Source: DASXRU01 sp034665305 (GTDB lineage: Bacteria > Acidobacteriota > Blastocatellia > Pyrinomonadales > Pyrinomonadaceae). Taken from it: a stretch of DNA of 64,000 bases. Positions 15,335-24,946 of this stretch are shown here, in pieces (within the stretch, counting starts at the first letter, position 1; every line of letters starts with the position of its first letter). The stretch covers positions 1 through 64,000 of the forward strand of contig JAXDFZ010000003.1 of NCBI GenBank assembly GCA_034665305.1, written 5' to 3'. The position numbers and the translations under genes are program-made. The notes below the pieces were generated by a model, which saw only the letters and a list, made by a program, of their open reading frames with translations, was not told where the DNA came from and did no database searches.

Positions 15335-15718
15335 ATGGCTCGTGTGGCTGGCGTCGATCTTCCGCCCAATAAGCGCGCACAGATCGGCTTAACATACATT
15401 TACGGCGTCGGCAGATCGCGCGCCACTTCGGTTTTGAATCAAGCGCAGGTTAGTGTTGACGCGCGGATTAAGGACCTGAGCGAGGACGAACTTGGTCGCA
15501 TCCGCGCGGTGCTCGAGGCGCAGGGCGACATTGAAGGTGATTTGCGCAAGCGCGTGCAGATGGACATCAAACGTTTGATGGACATCGGATCGTACCGCGG
15601 CCTGCGTCATCGTCGCGGCCTGCCGGTTCGGGGACAGCGCACGCACACGAACGCGCGCACTCGTAAGGGACCGCGTCGTGCCACCATCGCGAAGAAGAAA
15701 GCCCCGGGCAAGAAGTAG
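15335..15718 (+). CDS. rpsM: 30S ribosomal protein S13
   Basis: S13 forms intersubunit bridges and contacts P-site tRNA. The 127 residues begin MARVAGVDLPPNKRAQIGLTYI split by the usual helix. They contain the C-terminal signature GLRHRRGLPVRGQRTHTNAR and end in a Lys-rich tail. Confidence 0.98.
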   Translation: MARVAGVDLPPNKRAQIGLTYIYGVGRSRATSVLNQAQVSVDARIKDLSEDELGRIRAVLEAQGDIEGDLRKRVQMDIKRLMDIGSYRGLRHRRGLPVRGQRTHTNARTRKGPRRATIAKKKAPGKK

Positions 15719-15729
15719 TCTAAAAGTTT

Positions 15730-16134
15730 ATGGCAACTAAAACAGCAGGCGCAAAAAAGAAAGTCTTTCGCAAGAAAGAGAAGAAGCATATCCCGGTCGG
15801 AATCGCCTACATCGCGGCGTCGTTTAATAACACGATGATCTCGATTACGGATCTCGAAGGGAACCTGGTGGCCCAATCTTCGTCCGGCGCGCGCGGCTTT
15901 CGCGGTTCGCGCAAGGGAACTCCCTTTGCCGCGCAGCAGGCGGCATACGAAGCGGCGAAGAAAGCCCAGGAAGCTGGCATGCAGCAATGCGAAGTGCGCG
16001 TGAAGGGACCAGGTGGTGGCCGCGAGTCAGCGATCCGGGCGATCAATAACGCCGGTATTCGCGTGACGGTTATTCGCGATACGACCCCAATCCCGCATAA
16101 CGGTTGCCGGCCGCCGAAGCGGCGTAGAGTGTGA
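15730..16134 (+). CDS. rpsK: 30S ribosomal protein S11
   Basis: S11 forms part of the platform and the E-site mRNA path. Landmarks are GIAYIAASFNNTMISITD, the GARGFRGSRKGTPFAAQ segment and the C-terminal TPIPHNGCRPPKRRRV. The 134 residues include a Lys-rich N-terminal extension, common in this family. Confidence 0.98.
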   Translation: MATKTAGAKKKVFRKKEKKHIPVGIAYIAASFNNTMISITDLEGNLVAQSSSGARGFRGSRKGTPFAAQQAAYEAAKKAQEAGMQQCEVRVKGPGGGRESAIRAINNAGIRVTVIRDTTPIPHNGCRPPKRRRV

Positions 16135-16201
16135 CGATTGCGGATTTCAGATTTCGGAATGCGGATTAATTTTCGCAATTTCGAAATCAGCAATTCGAAG
16201 T
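16134..16201. repeat. GATTTCG/GATTGCG heptad inverted repeat
   Basis: Left arm GATTGCG, GATTTCA, GATTTCG, GAATGCG, GATT. Right arm TTTCGCA, ATTTCGA, AATCAGC, AATTCGA. The arms meet with almost no loop near 16171. It begins next to the rpsK stop. Related units occur at 3613 and nested at 31589. Confidence 0.85.
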
Positions 16202-16275
16202 TTATTAACCTAAAGGATGAAGGGCTGCGGCCTGTAAACTTTTCCGTCTAACATTAGACTGGAGGCATAAAAAGC

Positions 16276-16914
16276 TTGGCTAGGTATAGAGATGCGGTGT
16301 GCCGTCTGTGCCGCCGTGAAGGTGCAAAACTTTTCCTCAAGGGCGACCGCTGTTACAAGCCTTCCTGCCCAATCGAAAAGCGCGGAACTCAACCGCCGGG
16401 ACAACACGGCAATTCTATGCGTCGCGGTAAGGCGCTGGCCGGCTATGGTCAGCAGCTGCGCGAGAAACAAAAAGTTAAACGCATATATTTCATTCTCGAA
16501 GGACAGTTTCGCAACTACTTCGAGCGCGCCGCGCGGCAAAAGGGCATTACGGGCGAGAACCTTTTGTTCATGCTTGAGCGGCGGCTGGACAATACGGTTT
16601 ATCGCGCCGGTTTTTCTACCTCGCGGCGACAGGCGCGGCAATTGGTTAACCACGGTCATATCGAGGTTAACGGACGCAAAGTCGATATTCCCTCGTTCCA
16701 GGTAAAAGTCGGCGACGTAATCGGCGTTAAGGAAGCCAGCAAAAAGAACGCGCACGTCGAGGGTGCGTGGCAAACCGCTGCCGGCCGTGGACGTCCCTCA
16801 TGGATTTCACCGGGGGGCGCGGAAATGAGCGCGGCTGTTGCCAGTTTGCCAACGCGGGCGGACATTGATCGCTCAATTAATGAGCAGTTGATCGTAGAAC
16901 TTTATAGTAAGTAA
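16276..16914 (+). CDS. rpsD: 30S ribosomal protein S4, zinc-binding form
   Basis: S4 nucleates 30S assembly and can act as a translational regulator of the alpha operon. TTG at 16276 is the start: GGAGG at 16261-16265 sits 10 bp upstream and the product begins MARYRDAVCRLCRREG. Cys9, Cys12, Cys26 and Cys31 form a zinc knuckle, the C+ type of S4. The S4 RNA-binding domain (STSRRQARQLVNHGHIEVNG) lies at about residues 114-133. The length is 212, about normal. Confidence 0.98.
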   Translation: MARYRDAVCRLCRREGAKLFLKGDRCYKPSCPIEKRGTQPPGQHGNSMRRGKALAGYGQQLREKQKVKRIYFILEGQFRNYFERAARQKGITGENLLFMLERRLDNTVYRAGFSTSRRQARQLVNHGHIEVNGRKVDIPSFQVKVGDVIGVKEASKKNAHVEGAWQTAAGRGRPSWISPGGAEMSAAVASLPTRADIDRSINEQLIVELYSK

Positions 16915-16981
16915 ACACGCATATCTCCGGAACGAGGCGCCCGGCGCAACGATATCTGAGAGATAGCAGAAGCGAAAACAA

Positions 16982-18037
16982 ATGATGGCCATGGACCAAA
17001 ATAATCTCTGGACAGGTTTTCAAATGCCGCGCCGTTTGGCGGCTGATACCGAAACGCTGACCGACCGCTTCGGCCGTTTTTCCGCACAGCCTTTCGAACG
17101 TGGCTTCGGAACGACCGTCGGCAACTCTTTGCGGCGGGCGTTGCTTTCCTCAATTGAAGGGGCGGCAATCACGGCCGTAAAAATCGAAGGCGTCGAGCAT
17201 GAATTCTCTTCGATCAACGGCGTGGTCGAAGATGCGACCGACGTGATACTCAACCTGAAGCAGGTGCCCTTCAAGCTTCACGGTGGCGAGTCCAAGACCC
17301 TGACGATTTCGAAAGAAGGCCGCGGCGAAGTTACGGCCGGCGACATTGAAGTGGACGCCGACGTCGAAGTGCTCGATCCCACGGTGCATATTGCGACGTT
17401 GAGCGAGGGCGGCACGTTGCGCATCGAGATGCGCCTGAAACGCGGCCGTGGTTACGTCTCTGCCGATCGCAACTTCGATGAGGACCTTTCGCTGGGCTAC
17501 ATTCCCATCGACTCGGTGCACACGCCCGTGCGCAAAGTGAACTATCACGTGGAAGCCGCGCGCCTCGGCCAGAACACCGAATTCGACAAGTTGACGATCG
17601 AAGTTTGGACCGACGGTTCGGTTAAGCCGGACGATGCCATCGGCCTGGCGGCGAAACTGATCAAGGACCACATGTCGATCTTCATTAACTTCGAAGAAGA
17701 CACGGACGACTACGCTTATGCGAAGTTGGAGCGTCCCCCCTTGCCGCGAAACGATCAGCTGGACCGTTCGGTTGACGAGTTGGAACTTTCAGTTCGTTCT
17801 TACAATTGTTTGAAGAACGCCGAGATCAAGAGCATCAGGGACCTGGTGCAAAGGTCGGAGCGTGAAATGCTGGCTACCAAGAATTTCGGCAAGAAGTCCT
17901 TGAATGAAATCAAAGATATCCTGAACGGCATGGGTCTGGATTTCGGCATGGAATTCGACGCGCAGGGTAATCCGATTCCGGGCACCGGCGGCCGTGATGG
18001 CGACACCAGCGACTTTCCCGAAGACGAAGAAGAGTAA
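16982..18037 (+). CDS. rpoA: RNA polymerase alpha subunit
   Basis: Alpha assembles RNA polymerase and contacts upstream DNA. The 351-residue product has the N-terminal dimerisation domain with FERGFGTTVGNSLRRALLSS, a linker, and the C-terminal domain with ELSVRSYNCLKNAEIKSIRD and KNFGKKSLNEIKDIL (about residues 265-320). The acidic tail DTSDFPEDEEE is a small addition. Start choice between 16982, 16985 and 16991 is uncertain. Confidence 0.98.
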   Translation: MMAMDQNNLWTGFQMPRRLAADTETLTDRFGRFSAQPFERGFGTTVGNSLRRALLSSIEGAAITAVKIEGVEHEFSSINGVVEDATDVILNLKQVPFKLHGGESKTLTISKEGRGEVTAGDIEVDADVEVLDPTVHIATLSEGGTLRIEMRLKRGRGYVSADRNFDEDLSLGYIPIDSVHTPVRKVNYHVEAARLGQNTEFDKLTIEVWTDGSVKPDDAIGLAAKLIKDHMSIFINFEEDTDDYAYAKLERPPLPRNDQLDRSVDELELSVRSYNCLKNAEIKSIRDLVQRSEREMLATKNFGKKSLNEIKDILNGMGLDFGMEFDAQGNPIPGTGGRDGDTSDFPEDEEE

Positions 18038-18042
18038 GCGTA

Positions 18043-18696
18043 ATGCGACACCTGAAGGCACACCGAAAATTAGGCCGAACTTCCGAACATCGTATGTCGA
18101 TGCTGCGTAACCTCGCGACTTCGCTGGTTAACGCGCGGGACGAACGGATCGTTACTACTCTGCCGAAGGCCAAAGACCTGCGGCCTTTTGTCGAGAAGGC
18201 GATCACCCTTTCGCGGCAGGCGCACAATCTCGAAGGCGACAACGCCAAGGCGGGCGCGGTCCATCTGCGCAGGCAGGCGGCGGGATTTTTTCATGCCGGC
18301 AACATGACGCAGGCGGCACTGAGCGGCCGGCGCGGACAAGTCCGTCCGCCGCGTACTGCCGGTGTGGCTGCACTGAAGCGTTTGTTTGATGAGCTGGGAG
18401 TTCGCTTTGCCGATCGGCCTGGTGGTTACACGCGAATCCTGAAGCTCGGCCGGCGGGATGGCGATAATGCTGAACTGGCAATCATCGAGTTTGTCGATAA
18501 CCCGCGCGAGCTGGAAGCGAAAGAAAACGCCCGCAAGCGCGCCAAGTCCGGAACTGCCGGGAAAAAGAAATCTGCTAAATCTGAAACTGTGACGCCGGCT
18601 GAAGATCGCAAGGCGGGCAGCAAGAAAGCGCAAAAATCGGCTGTGGTTGAAGAGGCTCCCGAAGCGAGTGCTGAAACAACCGGAGCCGAAGAGTAA
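18043..18696 (+). CDS. rplQ: 50S ribosomal protein L17 with long C-terminal tail
   Basis: The L17 core occupies about residues 1-145: MRHLKAHRKLGRTSEHRMSM, then NLATSLV and a C-terminal GGYTRILKLGRRDGDNAELA. L17 is usually 115-130 residues; here there are 217. The additional ~65 residues are Lys/Ala then Glu-rich and likely disordered. A Gly/Arg-containing insert around residues 65-105 also seems longer than usual. It starts 5 bp after rpoA. Confidence 0.96.
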   Translation: MRHLKAHRKLGRTSEHRMSMLRNLATSLVNARDERIVTTLPKAKDLRPFVEKAITLSRQAHNLEGDNAKAGAVHLRRQAAGFFHAGNMTQAALSGRRGQVRPPRTAGVAALKRLFDELGVRFADRPGGYTRILKLGRRDGDNAELAIIEFVDNPRELEAKENARKRAKSGTAGKKKSAKSETVTPAEDRKAGSKKAQKSAVVEEAPEASAETTGAEE

Positions 18697-18792
18697 ACAA
18701 ACTCCTACGCGGAGGGCTGGCGATAGGCTGCGCTTCAGGCTCACCGCGCTGCCGATGCCTAAGTCCCACGCCCGGCGTTTGCATCAAACAGC

Positions 18793-19359
18793 ATGAGCGA
18801 TCAGGAAGAAAATCAGGCACCTACTGAGCCGTCACCCGCTGGGGAAGCACAACCCGGCGCGGACACAGCCATCAACATGGGCGAGTTGCATGAACTCATT
18901 GCCCTGATGACTGAGAACGGCTTGACGGAGTTCGAGTTGGAGCGCGAGGGATTTCGGGTTCGTTTGAGCCGCGACCCTGGCGCGCGAGGCTCTGCCGGCG
19001 CACCGCAAGCAACCGAGAGGCACGCTGCCGCACATCCGGTTGCGTCGCAAGAGAGCGTGCCGCACGGCGTCGCTCAGCACCCGGGAGCACAGGCTGCGAC
19101 CGCGGCGTCGGAAGATCACGATTTATTCATCATTAACTCGCCGATCGTGGGAACGTTTTATCGCGCCGCCTCACCAACCGCTGAGACCTTTGTTCGCATT
19201 GGCAGTCGCGTGGAGCAGGAAACCATCGTGTGCATTATCGAAGCGATGAAGCTGATGAATGAAATTCAGGCGGAGACCAGCGGCGAAGTCGCGAAGATTT
19301 ACGTGGAGAACGGTCAGGCGGTCGAGTACGGCCAACCGCTGTTCGGTATCAGGCAGTAA
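18793..19359 (+). CDS. accB: Biotin carboxyl carrier protein of acetyl-CoA carboxylase
   Basis: AccB carries the biotin of acetyl-CoA carboxylase, the first committed step of fatty acid synthesis. The 188 residues comprise an N-terminal part with ELHELIALMTENGLTEFELE, a variable Ala/His/Gln linker (about 62-108), and the biotinyl domain. Its biotinylated lysine is in EAMKLMNEI (Lys153). accC follows after a heptad array, which fits a single operon. Confidence 0.97.
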   Translation: MSDQEENQAPTEPSPAGEAQPGADTAINMGELHELIALMTENGLTEFELEREGFRVRLSRDPGARGSAGAPQATERHAAAHPVASQESVPHGVAQHPGAQAATAASEDHDLFIINSPIVGTFYRAASPTAETFVRIGSRVEQETIVCIIEAMKLMNEIQAETSGEVAKIYVENGQAVEYGQPLFGIRQ

Positions 19360-19437
19360 GTCCAACGTCCAAAGTCCAACGTCCAACGTCCGGTGGGACG
19401 GAAGACATTGGACTTTGGACGTTAGACTTTGGACTCA
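19359..19437. repeat. GTCCAAC heptad inverted repeat
   Basis: Left arm GTCCAAC, GTCCAAA, GTCCAAC, GTCCAAC, GTCC. Right arm GGACTTT, GGACGTT, AGACTTT, GGAC. The loop is near 19396-19410. It begins at the accB stop and ends 3-4 bp before the accC ATG, so accC has no usual Shine-Dalgarno sequence outside the array. Confidence 0.92.
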
Positions 19438-19439
19438 AA

Positions 19440-20852
<1,413 letters not shown>

Positions 20853-20916
20853 TCTACTCCTATAATGAACGACTTTTCCATGATGGGCGGATCCCGTCAA
20901 AGGGGGCTGAGGGTAT

Positions 20917-21225
20917 ATGGCATACGCAATTATTAAGACGGGCGGCAAGCAGTTTCGCGTCGCCGAGGGAGCGACGGTGCGCGTGCCCTCAATCAACAAA
21001 AAAGTCGGCGAGTCGGTCGACCTGGATGTGCTGTTGCTGGGCGGCGATGGCGAGACGCAGGTTGGCGGACCAATCGTTACTGGCGCGCGCGTGACCGCCA
21101 GCGTTACCGGCCATGACCGGGCGCCGAAGATCACCGTCTTCAAGAAGAAACGGCGCAAACACTACAAGCGCACTAAAGGTCATCGTCAGGGTTACACGAC
21201 ATTGAAAGTGGATTCGATCGGGTAA
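20917..21225 (+). CDS. rplU: 50S ribosomal protein L21
   Basis: The 102-residue product begins MAYAIIKTGGKQFRVAEGA and ends with the conserved KKKRRKHYKRTKGHRQGYT region. L21 is a 23S rRNA binding protein, and rplU-rpmA-obg is one of the most conserved bacterial gene orders. GAGGG precedes the ATG. Confidence 0.98.
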   Translation: MAYAIIKTGGKQFRVAEGATVRVPSINKKVGESVDLDVLLLGGDGETQVGGPIVTGARVTASVTGHDRAPKITVFKKKRRKHYKRTKGHRQGYTTLKVDSIG

Positions 21226-21319
21226 GGTACCGGGTATCAGGTATGAGGTGTCGGTTAAGATTTTTCTTGCTGACACCGGGCACCCGAAACCTGACACCTG
21301 ACACCTGTTACCTGAGACC
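21225..21319. repeat. GGTGTCA heptad inverted repeat
   Basis: Left arm GGTACCG, GGTATCA, GGTATGA, GGTGTCG, GTT. Right arm GACACCG, GGCACCC, AACCTGA, CACCTGA, CACCTGT, TACCTGA. The loop is near 21256-21268. It lies in the rplU-rpmA gap. Confidence 0.92.
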
Positions 21320-21336
21320 CCGAAACGGAGTTTCGT

Positions 21337-21624
21337 ATGGCACATAAAAAAGGAGTCGGCTCATCGCGCAACGGAAGGGATTCGAATTCCCAGCGATTGG
21401 GTCTGAAGAAATTTGGCGGCGAGCACGTGCTGGGCGGCAACATCCTGGCCCGGCAGCGCGGTACCAAGTGGAAACCGGGCAAGAACGTGGGTCGTGGTAA
21501 AGACGATACGTTGTTTGCGATGGTCGAAGGTTTCGTGAAGTTCGAAGACAAGGGCCGCTCGGGCAAATTTATCAGCGTCTATCCCGAACCGACACCCGCA
21601 GGAGCGCCCGCAGCGGCAGCATAA
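21337..21624 (+). CDS. rpmA: 50S ribosomal protein L27
   Basis: L27's N-terminus reaches the peptidyl transferase centre. The 95 residues begin MAHKKGVGSSRNGRDSNSQR and contain the LGLKKFGGEHVLGGNILARQ segment. The start shows no cleavable extension of the Firmicutes type. The C-terminal tail is Ala/Pro-rich. Confidence 0.98.
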   Translation: MAHKKGVGSSRNGRDSNSQRLGLKKFGGEHVLGGNILARQRGTKWKPGKNVGRGKDDTLFAMVEGFVKFEDKGRSGKFISVYPEPTPAGAPAAAA

Positions 21625-21696
21625 ACAATTGAGAGCTCAATTAATGCGACGCCTGCCGGTGCTGAAGTGACGGTGGGCGTCGCTTTCGATTTCTAA

Positions 21697-22752
21697 ATGT
21701 TCATCGATCGCGCAAAAATCAAGGTGCAGGGTGGTCACGGCGGCAACGGCGTGTTGGCCTTTCGTCGCGAAAAATTCGTGCCGCGTGGCGGGCCGTCGGG
21801 CGGCGACGGCGGCCGCGGCGGCGACGTTTGGATTGAGGCGGATGAGTCGTTGAACACGCTACTGCATCTTCGTTACAACCCTTTGCATCTCGCACCGCGC
21901 GGACGGCATGGCGAAGGCTCAAACTGTACCGGCCATGAGGGCGCCGACATAACGGTGCGCGTTCCGGTGGGCACGCAGATTTTCGACGCGGCGAACGGAG
22001 ACTTGATTCACGACTTTACGGAACACGGTCAACGCTGGCTGGTGGCCCGCGGTGGACGTGGCGGTTTTGGGAACGCGCACTTTGCGACGTCCACCAACCG
22101 CGCTCCTCGTTACCATCAGGATGGTTCACCCGGTGAAGAGTTCGAGTTACAGCTTGAACTAAAACTGCTGGCCGATGTCGGTTTGGTTGGTTACCCCAAC
22201 GCGGGCAAGTCAACCTTGATCTCAACTATCTCCGCGGCTAAACCGAAGATTGCGGATTATCCGTTTACCACCCTCGAGCCGCACCTTGGCGTTGTCGACC
22301 TCGGCGATTTCAATACTTTTGTGGTGGCTGATATTCCCGGTTTGATCGAAGGTGCGCACGAAGGCGCCGGTTTGGGCGATCGTTTCCTACGGCACATTGA
22401 GCGGACCCGCCTGCTGTTGCATCTGGTGGATGTTTCATCAGCCTCGGGTCGAGATCCGGTCAGTGATTACGAAACAATCAATCGGGAGCTTGCCGCCTAT
22501 GACGCGCGGTTGGCGTCGGCGCCGCAAATTGTCGTCGCAACTAAGATCGATGCGCTGGATGAACCTGAGCGTTTGGAGAACTTGAAGTTGCGCGTATCGC
22601 AGGACGGTCGCAGCTTCTTTGCTATTTCAGCAGTTGCCCAGACCGGGGTGCGTGATCTCGTCGTCGCTGCCGCCCGGGCCCTGGACGAGATCAAGACGCG
22701 CGCAGCTGAGACGGTGACTCTTGAAGATGAAGCATTTCGCAGGAGCGCCTAG
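21697..22752 (+). CDS. obgE: Obg family GTPase
   Basis: Obg is a 50S-associated GTPase required for ribosome maturation. The 351 residues comprise the glycine-rich Obg fold (residues 1-158: KVQGGHGGNGVLAFRREKFV, PSGGDGGRGGDV), then the G domain with GYPNAGKS (165-172), DIPGLIEGAHEGAGLG and TKIDAL. No C-terminal OCT domain is present. The stop TAG overlaps the GTG of nadD by one base. Confidence 0.98.
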   Translation: MFIDRAKIKVQGGHGGNGVLAFRREKFVPRGGPSGGDGGRGGDVWIEADESLNTLLHLRYNPLHLAPRGRHGEGSNCTGHEGADITVRVPVGTQIFDAANGDLIHDFTEHGQRWLVARGGRGGFGNAHFATSTNRAPRYHQDGSPGEEFELQLELKLLADVGLVGYPNAGKSTLISTISAAKPKIADYPFTTLEPHLGVVDLGDFNTFVVADIPGLIEGAHEGAGLGDRFLRHIERTRLLLHLVDVSSASGRDPVSDYETINRELAAYDARLASAPQIVVATKIDALDEPERLENLKLRVSQDGRSFFAISAVAQTGVRDLVVAAARALDEIKTRAAETVTLEDEAFRRSA

Positions 22753-23432
22753 TGGCACAGAAACGGCGGGTTGCTCTTTACGGCGGAACGTTCGATCCGA
22801 TCCATTTGGGACACCTCGAAGTGGCCTGGCGGCTGCAAGAATTGTTTGCGCTCGCTGAAGTTCTTTTCATTCCGGCGTACGTGCCTCCGCACAAGCGGAA
22901 GCTGAACGTTTCGCGCGCCCTGCATCGCTACACGATGCTGGCGCTGGCCACGCAGCACGATGAACGCCTGCGGGTCTCGACGATTGAACTGGACGCCCCG
23001 GAACAGCCGTACACAGTTGAGACCCTTGGACGAATCAGGGCCGCATTTGGAGAGGCCACGGATGTCTTCTTTGTAATGGGTGCGGATTCGTGGGCCGAGA
23101 TTACGACCTGGCATCAGTGGGAGCGAGTGCTAAACGCCAGTCATCACATTGTGGTGACGCGACCTGGTTACGAAATCGCAACGACGCACGTCGGCGCGGA
23201 TGTGCGCGATCGCATAATTGATCTGCGCGGACTGGAACAGCGCGAGCTTAGCGCCCGGTTGCAGGATTCCGGCGAAGCGCGGATTTACTTCACTGACGCA
23301 GTCAATGCCGATGTATCGGCGACAAAGATTCGGGAGCTGGCGGCGAACGCCAACCGTGAGCAACTCAGCACGCTGGTGCCGCCCCCGGTGGCTGATTACA
23401 TATTGAAGTACGAGTTATACAAGAGCGAATGA
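22752..23432 (+). CDS. nadD: Nicotinate-nucleotide adenylyltransferase
   Basis: Joins nicotinate mononucleotide and ATP to form deamido-NAD. The GTG start shares its G with the obg stop, so the two are translationally coupled. The nucleotidyltransferase motif is GGTFDPIHLGH (HLGH at residues 18-21) and the second ATP motif is the DVSATKIREL segment. The 226 residues are normal. Confidence 0.96.
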   Translation: MAQKRRVALYGGTFDPIHLGHLEVAWRLQELFALAEVLFIPAYVPPHKRKLNVSRALHRYTMLALATQHDERLRVSTIELDAPEQPYTVETLGRIRAAFGEATDVFFVMGADSWAEITTWHQWERVLNASHHIVVTRPGYEIATTHVGADVRDRIIDLRGLEQRELSARLQDSGEARIYFTDAVNADVSATKIRELAANANREQLSTLVPPPVADYILKYELYKSE

Positions 23433-23902
23433 AACAGAACACCATCAAGGAAGAAATATTGCGGCATGAGCCCGCGACGATCGAGGACCCACTGGTTGCC
23501 TTCGAGCGCAAGTTTGACGTCTCTAAGTTAGACGAACGCGTCAGGGCCGCGCTGCATGCAGCCGCTGAGAAGAAAGCTCTCGGCGTGGCCGTGCTCGATC
23601 TGCAGGAGATTGCCAGTTTTACTGACTATTTCATCATTGCCGGCGGCACGAACCTGCGCCAGGTGCAGGCGATTGCCGACGAAGTAGTCGATCAACTAAA
23701 GAAGCTGGGTACGCGCGCGGCGCGCGTGGAAGGCTATCAAAAGGGTGAATGGATACTGGTCGACTATGGCGACTTTATCGTGCACGTTTTCGAAGACAAG
23801 GCGCGCCGCTTTTACGATTTGGAACGTCTCTGGCGTGATGCGCCACGCTACGACGTGCCGTTGGCTGGCGGCAACGATAGCGAAAGTTCTTTGAGAAAAT
23901 GA
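23429..23902 (+). CDS. rsfS: Ribosomal silencing factor RsfS
   Basis: Binds L14 and blocks subunit joining when nutrients are short. The domain covers about residues 42-140: VLDLQEIASFTDYFIIAGG, then RVEGYQKGEWILVDYGDFIVH and ARRFYDLERLW. The N-terminal 35 residues are an extension beyond the ~110-residue core. It starts inside the nadD stop (ATGA overlap) and its own end overlaps the next gene in the same way. Confidence 0.96.
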   Translation: MKQNTIKEEILRHEPATIEDPLVAFERKFDVSKLDERVRAALHAAAEKKALGVAVLDLQEIASFTDYFIIAGGTNLRQVQAIADEVVDQLKKLGTRAARVEGYQKGEWILVDYGDFIVHVFEDKARRFYDLERLWRDAPRYDVPLAGGNDSESSLRK

Positions 23903-24858
23903 TTCCTCCCGTAGCGCTGTCGGAAACGATGCGCGAGGTGGTCCGCCTCGGTGAGCGGGTCGCTGCCACGGATGCGAACGTTCTGATCACAGGCGAGTCC
24001 GGAGCCGGCAAGGATGAACTGGCGCTGTTCATCCATTCGAGTTCGCGCCGCGCCACCGGGCCGTTAGTGAAGATCGATTGCGCGACGCTGCCGCCGGACT
24101 TACTTGAAGCCGAGCTGTTTGGTTACGAGGCCGGCGCATTCACCGGCGCGACTGAGGCGAAACCCGGAAGGTTGGAAGCGGCCCACCACGGCACTATGGT
24201 GCTGGACGAGATCACGCACCTCTCGGTGGGCGCGCAGGCAAAGTTGTTGCGGCTCATCGAAATGCGTGAGTTCGAACGCCTGGGCGCGCGCCGCACAATC
24301 AAAGTCGATGCGCGTTTGATTGCGCTGACAAATGTCGACCTGGAAGATGCGGTCAGACTTGGAACGTTCCGCGAGGATCTTTTTTATCGCTTGAACGTCG
24401 TGCGTATCAGGGTGCCGCCGTTGCGCGAGCGCGGCAAGGATGTGCCGCAACTGGTGCGCGTGTTTCTTAAGGACTTTGCGGCCAGGCACGGTCGCAAAGT
24501 CCAGAAAATCACCCCCGCAGCTTTGCAGTTGTTGCAGGATTACGATTTTCCGGGGAACGTACGCGAGCTGGCGAATACGATCGAACGGGCCGTAATCGTT
24601 TCGCGGGGTGAGCAGATCGGTGAAGGCGACATTCCGGAAACGGTGCGCGCGGCGGCGGCGGTGCACGCGCGTGGCAGTCGCCGGCTGACTTTGGGAGAAG
24701 TCGAAGAGCAGCACATAAAGGAAACGCTGGCGGCCGCCGGCGGCAACAAGACCGAAGCCGCGCGCATGTTGGGCATTAGCCGCAAGAACCTTTACGAGCG
24801 CCTGGCAAGGATGGAAGAAGCGGAAGCGGGGGAAACGGGGAAAAGGGGAAACGGCTGA
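23899..24858 (+). CDS. Sigma-54 dependent activator without sensory domain
   Basis: A 319-residue bacterial enhancer-binding protein. The AAA+ domain has Walker A GESGAGKD (residues 32-39), the sigma-54 contact loop GAFTGA (79-84), Walker B in TMVLDEITH and the arginine-bearing PPLRERGKDV segment. A Fis-type helix-turn-helix follows near residues 270-300 (GGNKTEAARMLGISRKNLYE). There is no receiver, GAF or PAS domain in front, so activity must be controlled otherwise. The start overlaps the rsfS stop (ATGA). The last residues (AEAGETGKRGNG) are encoded by a heptad array. Confidence 0.93.
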   Translation: MIPPVALSETMREVVRLGERVAATDANVLITGESGAGKDELALFIHSSSRRATGPLVKIDCATLPPDLLEAELFGYEAGAFTGATEAKPGRLEAAHHGTMVLDEITHLSVGAQAKLLRLIEMREFERLGARRTIKVDARLIALTNVDLEDAVRLGTFREDLFYRLNVVRIRVPPLRERGKDVPQLVRVFLKDFAARHGRKVQKITPAALQLLQDYDFPGNVRELANTIERAVIVSRGEQIGEGDIPETVRAAAAVHARGSRRLTLGEVEEQHIKETLAAAGGNKTEAARMLGISRKNLYERLARMEEAEAGETGKRGNG

Positions 24859-24941
24859 ACCAGAAAATCAAATTGGCTAGTAGGTTATCTTTCGTTTAAC
24901 CCACTTCCCCTTTTACCCATTACCCTTTTCCCCTCGCCTTG
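24819..24941. repeat. GGGAAAC heptad inverted repeat overlapping a gene end
   Basis: Left arm GAAGCGG, AAGCGGG, GGAAACG, GGGAAAAG, GGGAAAC. Right arm ACTTCCC, CTTTTAC, CCATTAC, CCTTTTC, CCCTC. The left arm is translated as the C-terminal tail of the sigma-54 activator; the stop TGA is at 24856-24858. The right arm ends about 6 bp before the rlmH start. Confidence 0.9.
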
Positions 24942-24946
24942 CGCCT

